Assembly: GCF_036785885.1 (NCBI RefSeq) | Contig: NC_092326.1 | Span: 38,526,287-38,590,286, forward strand | DNA: 64,000 bases | Origin: Coffea arabica | Taxonomy: Eukaryota > Streptophyta > Magnoliopsida > Gentianales > Rubiaceae | Direction of reading: 5' to 3' | Shown here: in pieces, positions 10,527-21,231 of the stretch | How positions within the stretch are numbered: position 1 is the stretch's first letter | Layout: each line of letters starts with the position of its first letter | The notes under the pieces: generated by a model | What the model was told of the DNA's origin: nothing | Seen by the model: only the letters and a program-made list of their open reading frames with translations | Databases searched by the model: none | Position numbers and translations under genes: made by a program

Positions 10527-13500
10527 TCACCTTGATGAGTCCCCAATATTGACAATAGCAAAATTGCTCCACCTTCTCCATATAAATCCCAATGGACCTA
10601 AATCATGAACAATGAACACCAACCAAGTCCAAGCACTGCTTGAACTTGTAAACTGGAAGAAACTTTGTAAACATGTCAGCAGGATTCTCCTTGGTATTGA
10701 TCTTTCGGACAAGGATTTTCCCTTCAACAATGATATTCTGGATATATAATGATATTTTATATCAATGTGTTTTGTTCTCTCATGATACATCTACTCTTTA
10801 GTCAAGTGTATAGTACTTTGACTATCACAGTGAATAACTGTAACACCTTGATGTAGATTAAACTCGCCAAATAAGCCCTTCAATCACAAGGCTTCTTTGA
10901 TTGCCTTGGTCACTGCCATGTATTCTGCCTCCGTAGTAAATAGAGTCACAACGGGTTGTAAAGTAGCTTTCCAACTGACTGCACAATCCCTAATGCAGAA
11001 TACATAGCTTGAAAGTGATCTTCTTCTGTCAAGATCCCCGACGTAATCTGAATCTACAAAATCAACCAGCGTGATTTTATTTCTTCCAAACTCCAAACAA
11101 ATGTTTGAAATCCCTTGCATGTATCTGAAAATTTACTTCACAGCCTGCCAATATTCTTTACTTGGACAAGACATATATCTACTAACAACATTGACTGCTT
11201 GTGAAATATCTGGATGACTACAAACCATTGCATACATAATACTGCCGACTGTACTGGAATAAGGAACCCGTGTCATATAATTTTTCTCTTTATCTGACTG
11301 TGGTGATTGAGCAGCAGATAGCCGAAAATGGCTAGCAAGAAGAGTACTTACAAGTTTTGCATTTTTCATGCCAAAGCGCTCTAAGACTTTCTTTAGGTAA
11401 TTTTCTTGAGTCAAAAACAACTTCTCTGCTTCTCGATCTCGCTTAATATCCATGCCAAGAATTTTCTTAGCTGCTCCTACATATTTTTTTTCAAATTTAC
11501 TACTTAACTGTAATTTCAAAGTGTGAATTTCTGACACATTCTTGGCAGCAATGAGCATATCATCAACATAAAGCAGCAAATAAATGAAAGAACCATCATT
11601 TAACTTTCGGAAGTAAATACAACTATTATACATGCTCCTCAAATAACTATGACCCAACATAAAAGAATCAAACCTTTTATACCATTGTCTTGGAGACTGT
11701 TTCAATCCATATAAGGATTTCTTTAACAAGCAAATATGGTCTTCCTTACCTTCAATTTCAAAATCTTGGGGTTGTCTCATATAAATTTGTTCTTCAAATT
11801 CGTCATCTAAGAAAGCTTTCTTAACGTCGAGCTGTTCTAACTCCAAAGTATACATGACAACTAAAGCAAGCAAAACACGAATAGAGCTATGTTTAACAAC
11901 AGGTGAAAACACATCATTAAAATCAATACCTTATACCTGGTTATAGCCCTTTGCAATCAATCGTGCTTTATATCTTGCATCTTCAACCCCTGAAATACCT
12001 TCTTTTTTCTTGAAGATCCATTTGCAACTACCTATTTTCTTATTTGACGGCGGTTTTACAAGAACCCAAGTTTCATTCTGATGAAGAGATTCAATTTTTT
12101 CATTCATCGCAATCAACCACTTTGCAGAATCATCACAAGAAACTGCTTCTGAATATATGGAAGGTTCACTAACTGCATCAGTTTCTTCTGTAGCAGACAA
12201 AGCATATGTAGCTAAATTTGTATATCTTTGTGGTGGTCGAATGTCTCTCCTTGGTCTATCTCTGGCTATGAAATACTCTTTTTCTTCTAAACTATCTTCA
12301 ACAGTAGATTCAGGTGCATCTACTGGCACTTGCTGAATAGAAGATTTGGTTTGAGAAGAATCAGAACTGCCAATATCAAGCTCCACCTGCTTCTGTGTAC
12401 TTTCAGTAATACAAGGACTAGAAGACTCCTTCTTGGAAGATAACATAGACAATTCATCAAAAGTAACATCTCTACTGATTACAAATTTTGGAGATTTGGG
12501 ATCAGGAAACCATGATCTGTATCCTTTCACCCCAGAAGCATACCCAAGAAAATTGCACTTTTTAATCCTAAACTCCAATTTTTCATCATTCACGTGCATG
12601 TATGCTAGACACCCAAAAACTTTTAAATTGAAATAATCAGCAGGAGTATCTGATCGAACTTTCTCAGGAGTTTTGAAATTTAGAAATGCAGAAGGAGAAC
12701 GGCTGACAATATAACAGGCCATATTGATTGCCTCTACCCAAAAGTCGTTTGTCAACTTTGCATTGGAGATCGGATATCTCGCTCTCTCCAAAAATATTCT
12801 GTTCATACGTTCGGCCATACCATTTTGTTGAGACTTCATTCTGATAGTGTGATACCGAATAATTCCTTCATTCCTACAAAATTCATTAAATTCGCCTTCA
12901 CAAAATTCCATACCATTATCTGTTCTCAACCGCTTTATATGTTTTCCTGTTTGTTTCTCAATCAAAACTTTCCATTGCTTGAAAGTTAGGAAAATATCAT
13001 TTTTATGCTTAAGAAAATATATACAAACTTTTCTTGAATAATCACCAATGAAAGTCAACATGTACCTGGCACCTCCTTTGGAAAGAGCACGAGAAGGGCC
13101 CCATAGATCTGAATGAATGTAATCAAAAGTACCTTTTGTCTTGTGAATTGCTGGTGAATTGAAGCTGACTCTTTTCTGCTTCCAAAAAATACAATGTTCA
13201 CAGAATTCCAATGGTCTGGTACTTTGTCCACAAAGAAGCTTTCTTTTGCTTAGTATGTCCAATCCTTTTTATTCATGTGCCCCAAACGCATATACCATAA
13301 TTTGATGATGTCGGTATCTGACAAAGATGATGTTGAAATAGTAGCAGCACCTGTAACAGTAGATCCCTGAAAAATATATAAAGTATCAGATCTGTGTGCT
13401 TTTATAACAACAAGAGCACCTCGAGTGATTTTGAGAACTCTATCTCCACCTGAATACCTGCACCCAATAGACTTAAAAGTGCTCAAAAAGATGAGATTTT

Positions 13501-13879
13501 TCTTCAAATCTGGAACATGTCTAACATTTGTGAGCGTCCTCACAATACCATCATACATTTTAATCCGAATTGTACCTTTGCCAACAACTTTACAAACGGC
13601 GTTGTTACCTATTAAGACAACTCCACCTTCAGTTGATCCATATATTGAAAATCAGTCCCTATTAGGACACATATGATATGAACAACCCGAATCTAAAATC
13701 CACTCACTGTTAGACCTAAAATTATTTTCTGTTACACAGAAAATGATTCCATCATTCTCATCAACGGCAATACTACCCTCGGTACTTTCACTCCTTTTCT
13801 CCTTTTGCTTTTCTTTATTTTTCAATTTAAAACAATCAGAGATAACATGACCCTTCTTTTTACAATAGTTGCATACCAT
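10527..13879 (-). pseudogene. COPIA-1 pol remains (protease, integrase, RT, RNase H)
   Basis: Broken pol in several frames, read right to left. 13879-13652: zinc knuckle CNYCKKKGHVISDCF and protease WILDSGCSYHM. 13558-13250: rest of protease and the GAG-pre-integrase start ([10 protein letters not shown]). 13262-11931: integrase with GDYSRKV, LRTDNGMEF and QQNGMAERMNR, then the linker to RT (WKWIFKKKEG-like). A TAA stop separates KGYNQV from GIDFNDVFSP. 11912-11133: reverse transcriptase with LEQLDVKKAFL, LYGLKQSPRQWYKRFD and YVDDMLIA. 11120-10884 and about 10790-10730: RNase H pieces (DSDYVGDLDRRRSLSSYVF, TEAEYMAV, RTKHIDIKYH). The element cannot make a full polyprotein. Confidence 0.9.
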
Positions 13880-14030
13880 ATTTTTATGTCTGGATTTTGA
13901 TCTACTTCTATTTCTGTGTTTCTCTTTTCATATCTACCCCGAATAAACATGCCATCGGTTTGATTCCTACTAATTTTCCCAATAATATCTCTATCTATCT
14001 GCTCTTAGATTTTAATGCAGATTTAATTTT

Positions 14031-14495
14031 TCAATACAAAATTGTTTCCTTTTCATAAATCATAATATCACGGAAATGTTTAAAAGATTGAGGAAGGAAA
14101 CACAAAAGTAATAGGGCTTGATCTTCATCATCAATTTTTGAATCTATATTTTCCAAATCCATAATAATGGAATCAAATTTATCAAGATGTGAGACTATAG
14201 ATGTACCTTCAAACATTCGAAGCATATACAAACTCTGTTTCAGATATAACCGATTCTCAATTATTTTCTTCATATACAATGCTTTTAATTTGTCCCACAT
14301 AACCTTGGCCGAAGTCTCCATTGTTACCTCAAGCAATATCTCATCGGAGAGATTTAAGATTATGCTGGATTTGGCCTTCTTATCCATATCGACGAAATCC
14401 GCATCATTTACATCTTCTGGCTTTTTTTCATTTCTCTGAATTGCCAAATCAACTCCGTCTTGAACAAGAATGACCTCCATCTTGAGTTGCCACAT
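14031..14495 (-). pseudogene. COPIA-1 gag fragment
   Basis: Open segment of 154 residues of copia Gag type: MWQLKMEVILVQDGVDLAI, AKVMWDKLKALYMKK, LDKFDSIIMDLENIDSKI and LPQSFKHFRDIM. The coding sequence begins further upstream at about 14533, where a start-like ATG is followed within two codons by TAG. The frame also fails before the zinc knuckle near 13880. Confidence 0.88.
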
Positions 14496-14616
14496 TCCGA
14501 AATTGACATTCCTGTCGAATTTCTAGACAACCATCCTTGATATCGTTATTGTTGTCACAAAATCTGTAACTTGAAGTTTATCTCAATAAACTAGTCAAAC
14601 AAATATACAAGTCTCA

Positions 14617-14760
14617 TGAGCCCCACAGGGTGAGCGGACCCACAGGGATGAATGGGCCCTATGAGATGAGCGGGACCCACAGATAAATGATTCTCACGAG
14701 TGAACGAGCCCCACGAGATGAACAGACCCCACAAGTTGAACGAGCCCCACAAGATGAACC
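14617..14760. repeat. 18-bp minisatellite in the COPIA-1 leader
   Basis: About eight head-to-tail units of 18 bp of the form TGAACGAGCCCCACAAGA, with unit-to-unit changes. It lies between the primer site and gag, in the transcribed leader of the element. The units are contiguous, so this is not a CRISPR array. Confidence 0.85.
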
Positions 14761-14798
14761 TATCTTCCAAAATATATTAACCATCTCTAATACCAATT

Positions 14799-15337
14799 TG
14801 TTAGGACTGACCCAGGAATAAACAAACTAAAATTAGAACAAAATAAGTGACATAACCGATCATATAATACTTAGGCGGTATAACCGACCATATAATGATT
14901 AGGCGGTAAAATCAATCATATAAAAGGGTTGTGGCAATCCAATAAAAATAAATAACAAAGCAAAATAAAAGACACCAAAATTTACGTGATTCGGTCAAAT
15001 TGACCTATGTGCACAGACGAGGGAGGAGCAATATTTCTACTATGAAGAAAAAAATATAAAAGCCGTAGGAAAGTGGTTCTTAGACCACAATGACACTTAC
15101 AAAAGGTTTAGAAAATATTTCTAAACTCAAAACAAGAGAGTCTAAAATATTTGACTATAAATGGGTTAGATGATCCAAAAAACTAATAACTCATATAATG
15201 CTCTCTTGAGTGGTGTGATTTAAAACCTTCATAAGGTTCCCTTATTTATAGGAAACCAAAGGAAGAATTCCTTTGGCTTCTGTCGATGTGGGATAAAGCA
15301 AAAAACGCATTGGTCAACAAACACGCATCGTTCAACA
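14799..15337 (-). repeat. COPIA-1 5' LTR (right)
   Basis: 539 bp, TGTTAGGACT to GTTCAACA, matching the left LTR with many substitutions. It is followed by target duplication GATGT at 15338-15342. As the 5' LTR of a minus-strand element it would carry the promoter. Confidence 0.93.
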
Positions 15338-15342
15338 GATGT

Positions 15343-15967
15343 GATGTCTTTTCCCATGCTTGTTTCCCTCGGATTTAAAACTGTACAACTTTGTGAAACT
15401 CTTGGAGCCTAGACTGATTACTGCCAATATTGTAGATTTGATAATTCAATTTAACACTTAAATTTAATGAGATCTTAATATATTCAGATGCATTTGATAA
15501 CCAAAATTAGAACATCTGAATTCATTAAGTGGTACTGAATTTTCTAGACAAAATTTGTTCAAAAAAAATAAATCATAAGTTATTCATTTATCACTTAATG
15601 TAATATACATTCAAATGTATTAAATTTAGTACTGACAATTTATTCAGTTCTTACAGCAACATCGAATTTCTTGGGTATAGATCATTATTCTCGATTCTTT
15701 TGTATCCCGTCCATTCTGCTTGTTTACCTTTAAGTACACAAATTATCAGTTATTAAGTGTTGAAATACATAACTTAAGTGGCAGAGCACAAATTAATGAT
15801 AGGTTTGGAGTGAATGTGGTAATTAACCTTTTTTCTTGTTATTTTTTAATACCATGTATGCTGTATATTAGAAATATTCGATGATGTGTCTGCAAATTTG
15901 GAAAAGAAATAAAATGAAAGAAAGAAGGAAGCTATTGATCAATCAATATAAAGAGGGGCTAATAATT
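15343..15967. other. Upstream SF3A1 flank, outer copy of a tandem duplication
   Basis: No gene. From about 15700 the sequence resembles 19140-19387: CTTGTTTACC followed by ACAAATTATCAGTTATTAAG, then TTTGGAGTGAATGTGGTAATT, ending GAGGGGCTAA. This is the left part of the tandem 5' duplication of SF3A1 copy 1. Confidence 0.65.
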
Positions 15968-16275
15968 GCAAAAGAGCAAATTATTTGAATGGTTAATGAA
16001 CTTTTGGAATCATTGAGTTTTGGCCACTGAATTATCTAAAATTTAGATTCTGGGTTATTCTATCAGATTTAATCGTTAACTATGTCCTTTTCTTTTATCT
16101 TGTAAATTATGCGAACACTCAGATCTGTCATGTTTAATGATTAAACCTAACGGAATGGTTCAAAATCTAAACTTTGAATAGTTTAATGGTCAAAACCAAA
16201 CTTTTAATAATTCAATAGTCAAAATTCAACGATTCCAAAAGTTTGGCGGCGACCGAGATAATTTACTCATAAGAG
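15968..16275. mobile_element. Foldback/MITE-like long imperfect hairpin
   Basis: The left half (AACTTTTGGAATCATTGAG, TTTAATCGTTAAC) pairs imperfectly with the right half read in reverse complement (AACTTTTGGAATCGTTGAA, TTTAATCATTAAAC), with AGAGCAAATTAT near one end and TGAGTAAATTAT near the other. There is no coding capacity. It sits at the GGGGCTAA site that is empty in the equivalent copy at about 50747. Confidence 0.65.
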
Positions 16276-16596
16276 AAAATGAGAGAATTAAAATTTTGAT
16301 TCGCAATGTTTGGAACACAAGCAATTTTAGTCCAGTTCAAACAAAAACAAATATAATCCCAAATATTTTGCTTTTTATTCACATCTAGTCCAATTGATAA
16401 ATTTTACAAATAATCTTCTATCTAAACAAAATTGTTACCTTTCAAATGCTATCATTTTTCCTTTCTTTGCTGTGGTTTCGATGATAAAAATTAACATTAA
16501 AAACATGACAAAAAATAGAGAAAAATGTAACATTAAACATCATTCCTCAATTCTTTTTTTTAAAATTACAAATAGGAAGTCTCAGATCCAAAACTT

Positions 16597-17604
16597 GGGC
16601 CTGTTTGGAAGGTGAGGTTTTTTAGTATTTATATAAAACTTTACTGAAAATCACTGTAGAAATTGTAGAAAAACTTTTGTAGAAAAACATGTGTGAGATG
16701 AAAAACTTTTTTTCCTTTTTCTTTTCTTTCTTTCCTTTTCTTTTTCTTTTTTTCTTTCTTTCTTTCTTTTTTCTTTTCCTTCCTTCCCCTTCCCCTTCCT
16801 TCCCCTGCGACTCCTCTTCTCCCTCTCCCGCCAACCCCCTCTACCCCCACCCCTTTTCCTCCCCTTTCCCCCGCCACTCCCCTCCCTCTCCCGCCGCCCC
16901 TCTGCCCATTCCCCTTCCTTCCCCCGCCACTCCTCTTCTCCCTGCCCCGCCACCCCCTTCTGCCCGCCATCCCTCCCTCTCCCTCTCCCGTCACCCCTTC
17001 TCCTCCCCTCTCCCTTGACGCCCCTCTTCTCTCTCTGCCCCACCCCCTCTGCCCGCCACCCTTTTTTCTCCCCCCTCCCCCATCCCTGTCGCTCTCAGCA
17101 GTCACACGCCAGAGTAATGGAAGCCATAAATTTTTTTTTTAGCTTTTGCCCGTCACCCCTTCTTCTCCCCTCTCCCCCACCACCTCTCCCTTTCTCTTCG
17201 CTGCGATCTGGTCGCGCAACCAGATTGCAGCCCCCCTCCCCCTCCACTTTTGTGATCTGGTCGCGAGAGGGGAAGGGTGGCGGGGGAGAGAGAGGGGAAG
17301 AGGGAAGGGGAGGTCGAGAGAAAGAGGGGGGTGAGGGAGAGAGAGAGAGAAAAAAAAAGAGGAAGGCAGTGCCGAAATTGTTGACCGGCACCGGGAGCGG
17401 TAGTAGAGGTGGTGGCTAGTGCCAAAGGACATGGTGGGTTGGGTAAGGGAGGGAAAAGAAGAAAAATTGAAGGGAAATTTTTTGTGTATTAGATGGGTGT
17501 GTAGGTTAAAAACTTTGATAAATTTTTTGGGATTCCTGTAACAAAAGTTGTTAAATAACTAGTTTTATACAAATTTGGTAAAAAATCAAGATTCCAAACA
17601 GGCC
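16597..17604. mobile_element. Non-autonomous TIR element with pyrimidine-rich core
   Basis: Ends GGGCCTGTTTGGAA at the left and TTCCAAACAGGCC at the right, with imperfect pairing that extends about 50 bp inward (TTTATATAAAACTT against TTGTATAAAACTAG). The interior has a long C/T tract (about 16700-17200) followed by a G/A tract (about 17265-17370). No transposase is encoded; the Gly/Arg-rich open frames here are low-complexity artefacts. TIR style suggests a PIF/Harbinger-like element, but no clean 3-bp target duplication is seen. Confidence 0.6.
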
Positions 17605-17669
17605 TTAGGTTGTGTGGTAACGAGTATAAAAAAGAAAATAGATGAAAAAGAGAAAAAAAGAATAAAAAA

Positions 17670-17896
17670 AAAAGAGAAAAGCAATTAGGAAGTAGTGACA
17701 GAAGTTACAGAACACGGTAAACCCCGCCCCACCCATTTTCCCTTCGGGTTTTGTTTAGATTTTACCATCTCAAAACGAACCGTAGAGTCGGCGAGAGTGG
17801 GAGTCGAAGAGCGGGAGAATAAAAAGAAGAAATTCCGAATCCCTAATCCTAATTTCTCAATATACTGTCTTCATTTGGCGAGCTCAAATCTCTCTG
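17670..17896 (+). other. SF3A1 copy 1, putative distal 5'UTR exon
   Basis: Block shared with 49003-49227. It ends CTCAAATCTCTCTG followed by GTCAGT, a donor-like site, with no ATG continuing into a long frame. The coding exon at 20549 begins right after TTTTTGCAG, so a leader intron is expected. A related block at about 19780-19970 suggests the leader region was duplicated in tandem. The transcription start is not determined. Confidence 0.55.
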
Positions 17897-19387
17897 GTCA
17901 GTCCTTCTTCGCTTTAATCATTTCCATTTGTTTCCTTTTATTTTTGTTTTTCGTTTTGAAGTTCTGTAATGAATAAACCCTATAAATGTAGAAGTTTCCG
18001 CTTTTGGTTGGGGTTCTGTAAAATTCAGGTAAAGTTGGTGAATTTGACTAAGAAGTAGCAGGCTTTCACTTTATAATTACCTCTTTACTCTATTTTTATG
18101 CTGAAATCTTCTTTTTTAGGTTACTCTTTGGGGTTTGGGATTTTTTGTGTTTGGTTAGCGACAAGTTATTCTTGCTTGCTGATTTGGTGATTTTTGTTCT
18201 CTGAAGTCTGAATCTTAATGGGCTTTGTTCTTTGTCTGGACAGGTGAATTTCATCGTGATTATTCTTTTCTGAAGTTGGTTGCTCTGTTACAATAATATT
18301 TGTTCTCGTTTTCAGCATAGCCAGCTTTCTAACATGTTAAACTTCGTTTATTCATTTTGCTTTTGATTAGGATTTTGTAGTGATACGAGTTGATATGTAG
18401 ACATATGGGGTGGAAATGTGTGTGAATGTTTGTCTTGAGGGACTTGAAAAGTTTGTGGATGGTCTCAAATGGGTTGGAAAGTGTACTCTAGTTTGTGTTC
18501 TTCATTGGGGGTGATACTCCTTCTCTTGTAATCGTGCTCATGTTTTGGGGAAAAAATGTCAATTTCCGAAAAGATTCCACCTTCTCGCTAGTTTTTCATT
18601 GTTAAATGGATTCCCTCCCCCCTTTTAATTTCAGCAAACAAAATAGTTAAAGAAAATCTCGTAGAGAGGCAACCCACTTGGATTTGGGATAGGACAAAGG
18701 ACTTCAGAGACAACCATCTTGGATTTACTTCATTTTATTATAAAAAAACACCGTTAGAAAGCCCAAGTGCAATTGTATCTTAACTCGTGTTGGAACAAAT
18801 GATGGAAAAGCTTGTACTTATTTCCTAGTCTTTGAACCAGACCTACTGGATTGTTTGAGTTAACCAGACACCAAACTAATTTGTTTTAATATCAGAATTG
18901 AGTTTAAAAACATGCATTCAAGTACCTTCAATGATTTTAAAAACTTGTAAATTCAAGTACCTCAAGGTGTTTGGAACGGTAGGAAAGAGAGGTAGAGAAT
19001 GTAAGTAGGTGCATATTAATATGGGTAGAATTTGTAAAATAAGAGGCGGTACTAAAATAGGCTTTGTATTGTCTTACTCATTAGTTCTTTGACCAACGTT
19101 GGATTTCTTGTGTCTAGTTCTGTATCTTTGAATTCTTTAAACCCTGGCCATCCCACTTGTTTGCCATTAATGCACAAATTGTTAGTGGTAAAGTGCTAAA
19201 TTGATATTATAAGTGAGAAAGTACAAATTAATAATAGTTTTGGAGTGAATGTTGTAATTACCCTTTTTATTGTTATTTCTGTATACCGTTTATGATGTAT
19301 ATTAGTGGTGTTTGTTGTGTATGCACATATAGATAAGAAATAAATTGAAGAGGGAAGCTTTTGATGAATCAATATGAAGTGGGGCTA

Positions 19388-19558
19388 GGGTTTGTTTGGA
19401 TTGTAAGATTTTCAAATAAAATTTTCAAATTTTGTTTTGCTTATATCATACACACAATTTCTAACCATTTTTTTATCTCATGTACATGACATTACAAAAA
19501 GTGTTACAGTAATTATTTCAAATAAATATTTCAAATAACTTCCTATCCAAACAAACCC
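19388..19558. mobile_element. Short MITE with GGGTTTGTTTGGAT ends
   Basis: 171 bp with inverted ends GGGTTTGTTTGGAT and ATCCAAACAAACCC. It lies between GTGGGGCTA and AATTCTTATTTTCAAATGC. The equivalent place in the other SF3A1 copy (about 50742-50770) reads GGGGGCTAACATTCTTATTT without it, which gives the empty site. Confidence 0.85.
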
Positions 19559-19774
19559 AAATTCTTATTTTCAAATGCTACTGTTTAACTTTTCTAGTGA
19601 AGGAAAAAGTAACGCTAAAAAATGACTAAAAAAAGGTTTAACTTGTGAACCTCCTCCTCTAACTTGATTAAGTAGTAAGAATTTTTTGGGACAGTTATTA
19701 AAAGAACACCGCTTGAAGGATATTGCATCCTGAAAAAGTTTTAGGGCTGGGTAGCGGACCATGAAAAGGAAGTA

Positions 19775-19975
19775 TAGGAAGTAGTAACAGAACCTGGAGT
19801 ACCCCAACCCACCCATTTCTTTTTCCTTCGGGTTTTGTTGAGTTTTTATGTCAATTCATGTAGAGTCAGCAAGAGTGAAAGTCTGAGAGAGCGAGAATTA
19901 AAAAAAAATGAAATTCCAAATCCCTAACCCTAGTTCCCCTATCGACAATTTTGAATCTGCAGCTTGTAGTGACCT
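19775..19975 (+). other. Second copy of the SF3A1 5' leader block (copy 1)
   Basis: Resembles 17690-17880: GAAGTAGTAACAGAACC, CCACCCATTTC, CCTTCGGGTTTTG, GTAGAGTCAGC, AAATTCC and CCCTAACCCTAG. The donor-like end CTCTCTG/GTCAGT of the distal block is not preserved. It may be an alternative promoter and leader, or a decayed duplicate. It has a counterpart at about 50970-51160. Confidence 0.5.
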
Positions 19976-20836
19976 CTTTACTCTTTCTTTATGCTGAGAA
20001 AGTTTCTTGTTATTCCTTGGTGGTTGGGGGATATTTTCTGTTAGGTCAGTGATGAGTTCTCCTTGCTTATTTTAGTTGGTGATGTTTTTGCTGAAATCTG
20101 AATCTTGATGCTCTAATGAATTTCATTGTGATCAGTTTATTCTGAAGTTGGTTGTTCTGTTACTGTAATTTATTTATTTTCATTTTAAGCAGAGGTGCTT
20201 TTCTAACATGTTTGATTCGTTAGTTTATTTTGCTTGTACTTGGGATTATGTAGTGATTCCACTTGATGTATGTGAACATATGTGATGAAATATGTTTGTG
20301 AATGTTTGTCTTGAGTGAATTGAAAAGTTTGTGGATGGTCTGAAGTAGACATGAACTCATACCTAGTTTATGATCTTCAAGGGGGTAATACCCGTCTCTT
20401 GTAGTTGTGCTCATTTTTGAGGTCTTCATCGTGATAAAGCTTCATGAAGTCATGAGTTATCAGAGCATGATATGCTAGGAAGTAAAAATAGTGTGCTGCA
20501 TGTGTTTTTTGTTGGTTTGTTTTTAACTTTTTTGTGAACTTTTTGCAGACCATCTGGAAATGTTGGGCAATTTGCCGATATTGCCTTTACCTGCACCCCC
20601 TTCTGATGGTAATCTTGGGCCTGTACCACTAGCTCAGATAACTGAAGAAGACGAGAAACAGAATGGAAGTCAAGAGGATCTGAGCAAAGCTGACAACTCC
20701 AACTCAGCTCCTATTTCGGTTGCGACTCATACGAGAACTATTGGTATTATTTATCCTCCTCCAGATATCAGAAACATTGTTGACAAGACATCTCAGTTTG
20801 TGGCCAAGAATGGTCCTGAGTTTGAAAAGAGGATTA

Positions 20837-21084
20837 TGTTGAAGATATGTGATCTGATATTATGGAAAGATTTGATAATATAAATATTAGGAAAGATCTG
20901 ATTATAGTATCATATATTAATTAGGTATCATATGATTATAGTATCATATATTAATTAGGTAATAGTATGATTATAGTATCATATGATTATAGTATCCACT
21001 TGTGTATATATATATTTGTATATTGTGTAGTCCAAAGTGAAATAGAAGAAAAGTATTTTTTCTCTCCATTTTTCTTAGTTTACA
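20837..21084 (+). repeat. COPIA-2 5' LTR
   Basis: 248 bp, TGTTGAAGAT to TTAGTTTACA. It contains internal short repeats of GATTATAGTATCATAT and a TATATATATATTTG stretch that may serve as the TATA region. Confidence 0.96.
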
Positions 21085-21231
21085 TGGTATCAGAGCCCGT
21101 CTAGGGTTCTGGGAAAAATACCACCTTTGCTTCTTGTCAATTCCAACCTTAATTGCTGGTTCCTTTCTTATTCTCTCCAGCCTTCATTGCTGTTCCTGTT
21201 ACTATACATTTTTCCCCCCTTCTATTCAATC

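Larger units (their letters stand above)
9986..15337 (-). mobile_element. COPIA-1: complete but degenerate Ty1/copia LTR retrotransposon
   Basis: 5352 bp, flanked by a perfect 5-bp target duplication GATGT (9981-9985 and 15338-15342). LTRs of 536 and 539 bp begin TG and end CA. Coding is on the minus strand, so the 5' LTR is the right one. Just inside it, reading leftward, is TGGTATTAGAGATGG, close to the initiator tRNA-Met primer site. The order gag, zinc knuckle, protease, integrase, reverse transcriptase, RNase H identifies copia; motif style is close to the Tnt1/Tork group (inference). The frame is broken by several stops and frameshifts, and the LTRs differ at many positions, so this is an old insertion. 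Confidence 0.95.

Noticed and set aside
14617..14760. CRISPR-like regular repeat
   Set aside because: Units are contiguous 18-mers with no spacers, in a plant retrotransposon leader.
16641..17105. Gly/Arg-rich reading frames on the minus strand and Pro/Ser-rich frames on the plus strand
   Set aside because: They are the pyrimidine-rich core of a TIR element read in all frames; low complexity, no domain, no start context.
17095..17432. Overlapping short frames in the purine-rich tract
   Set aside because: Same low-complexity cause; four frames are open at once, which shows lack of selection.
17695..17976. 93-codon frame in the SF3A1 leader region
   Set aside because: Runs through the putative leader exon and its donor site, and is not conserved as a frame in the copy at 49 kb.
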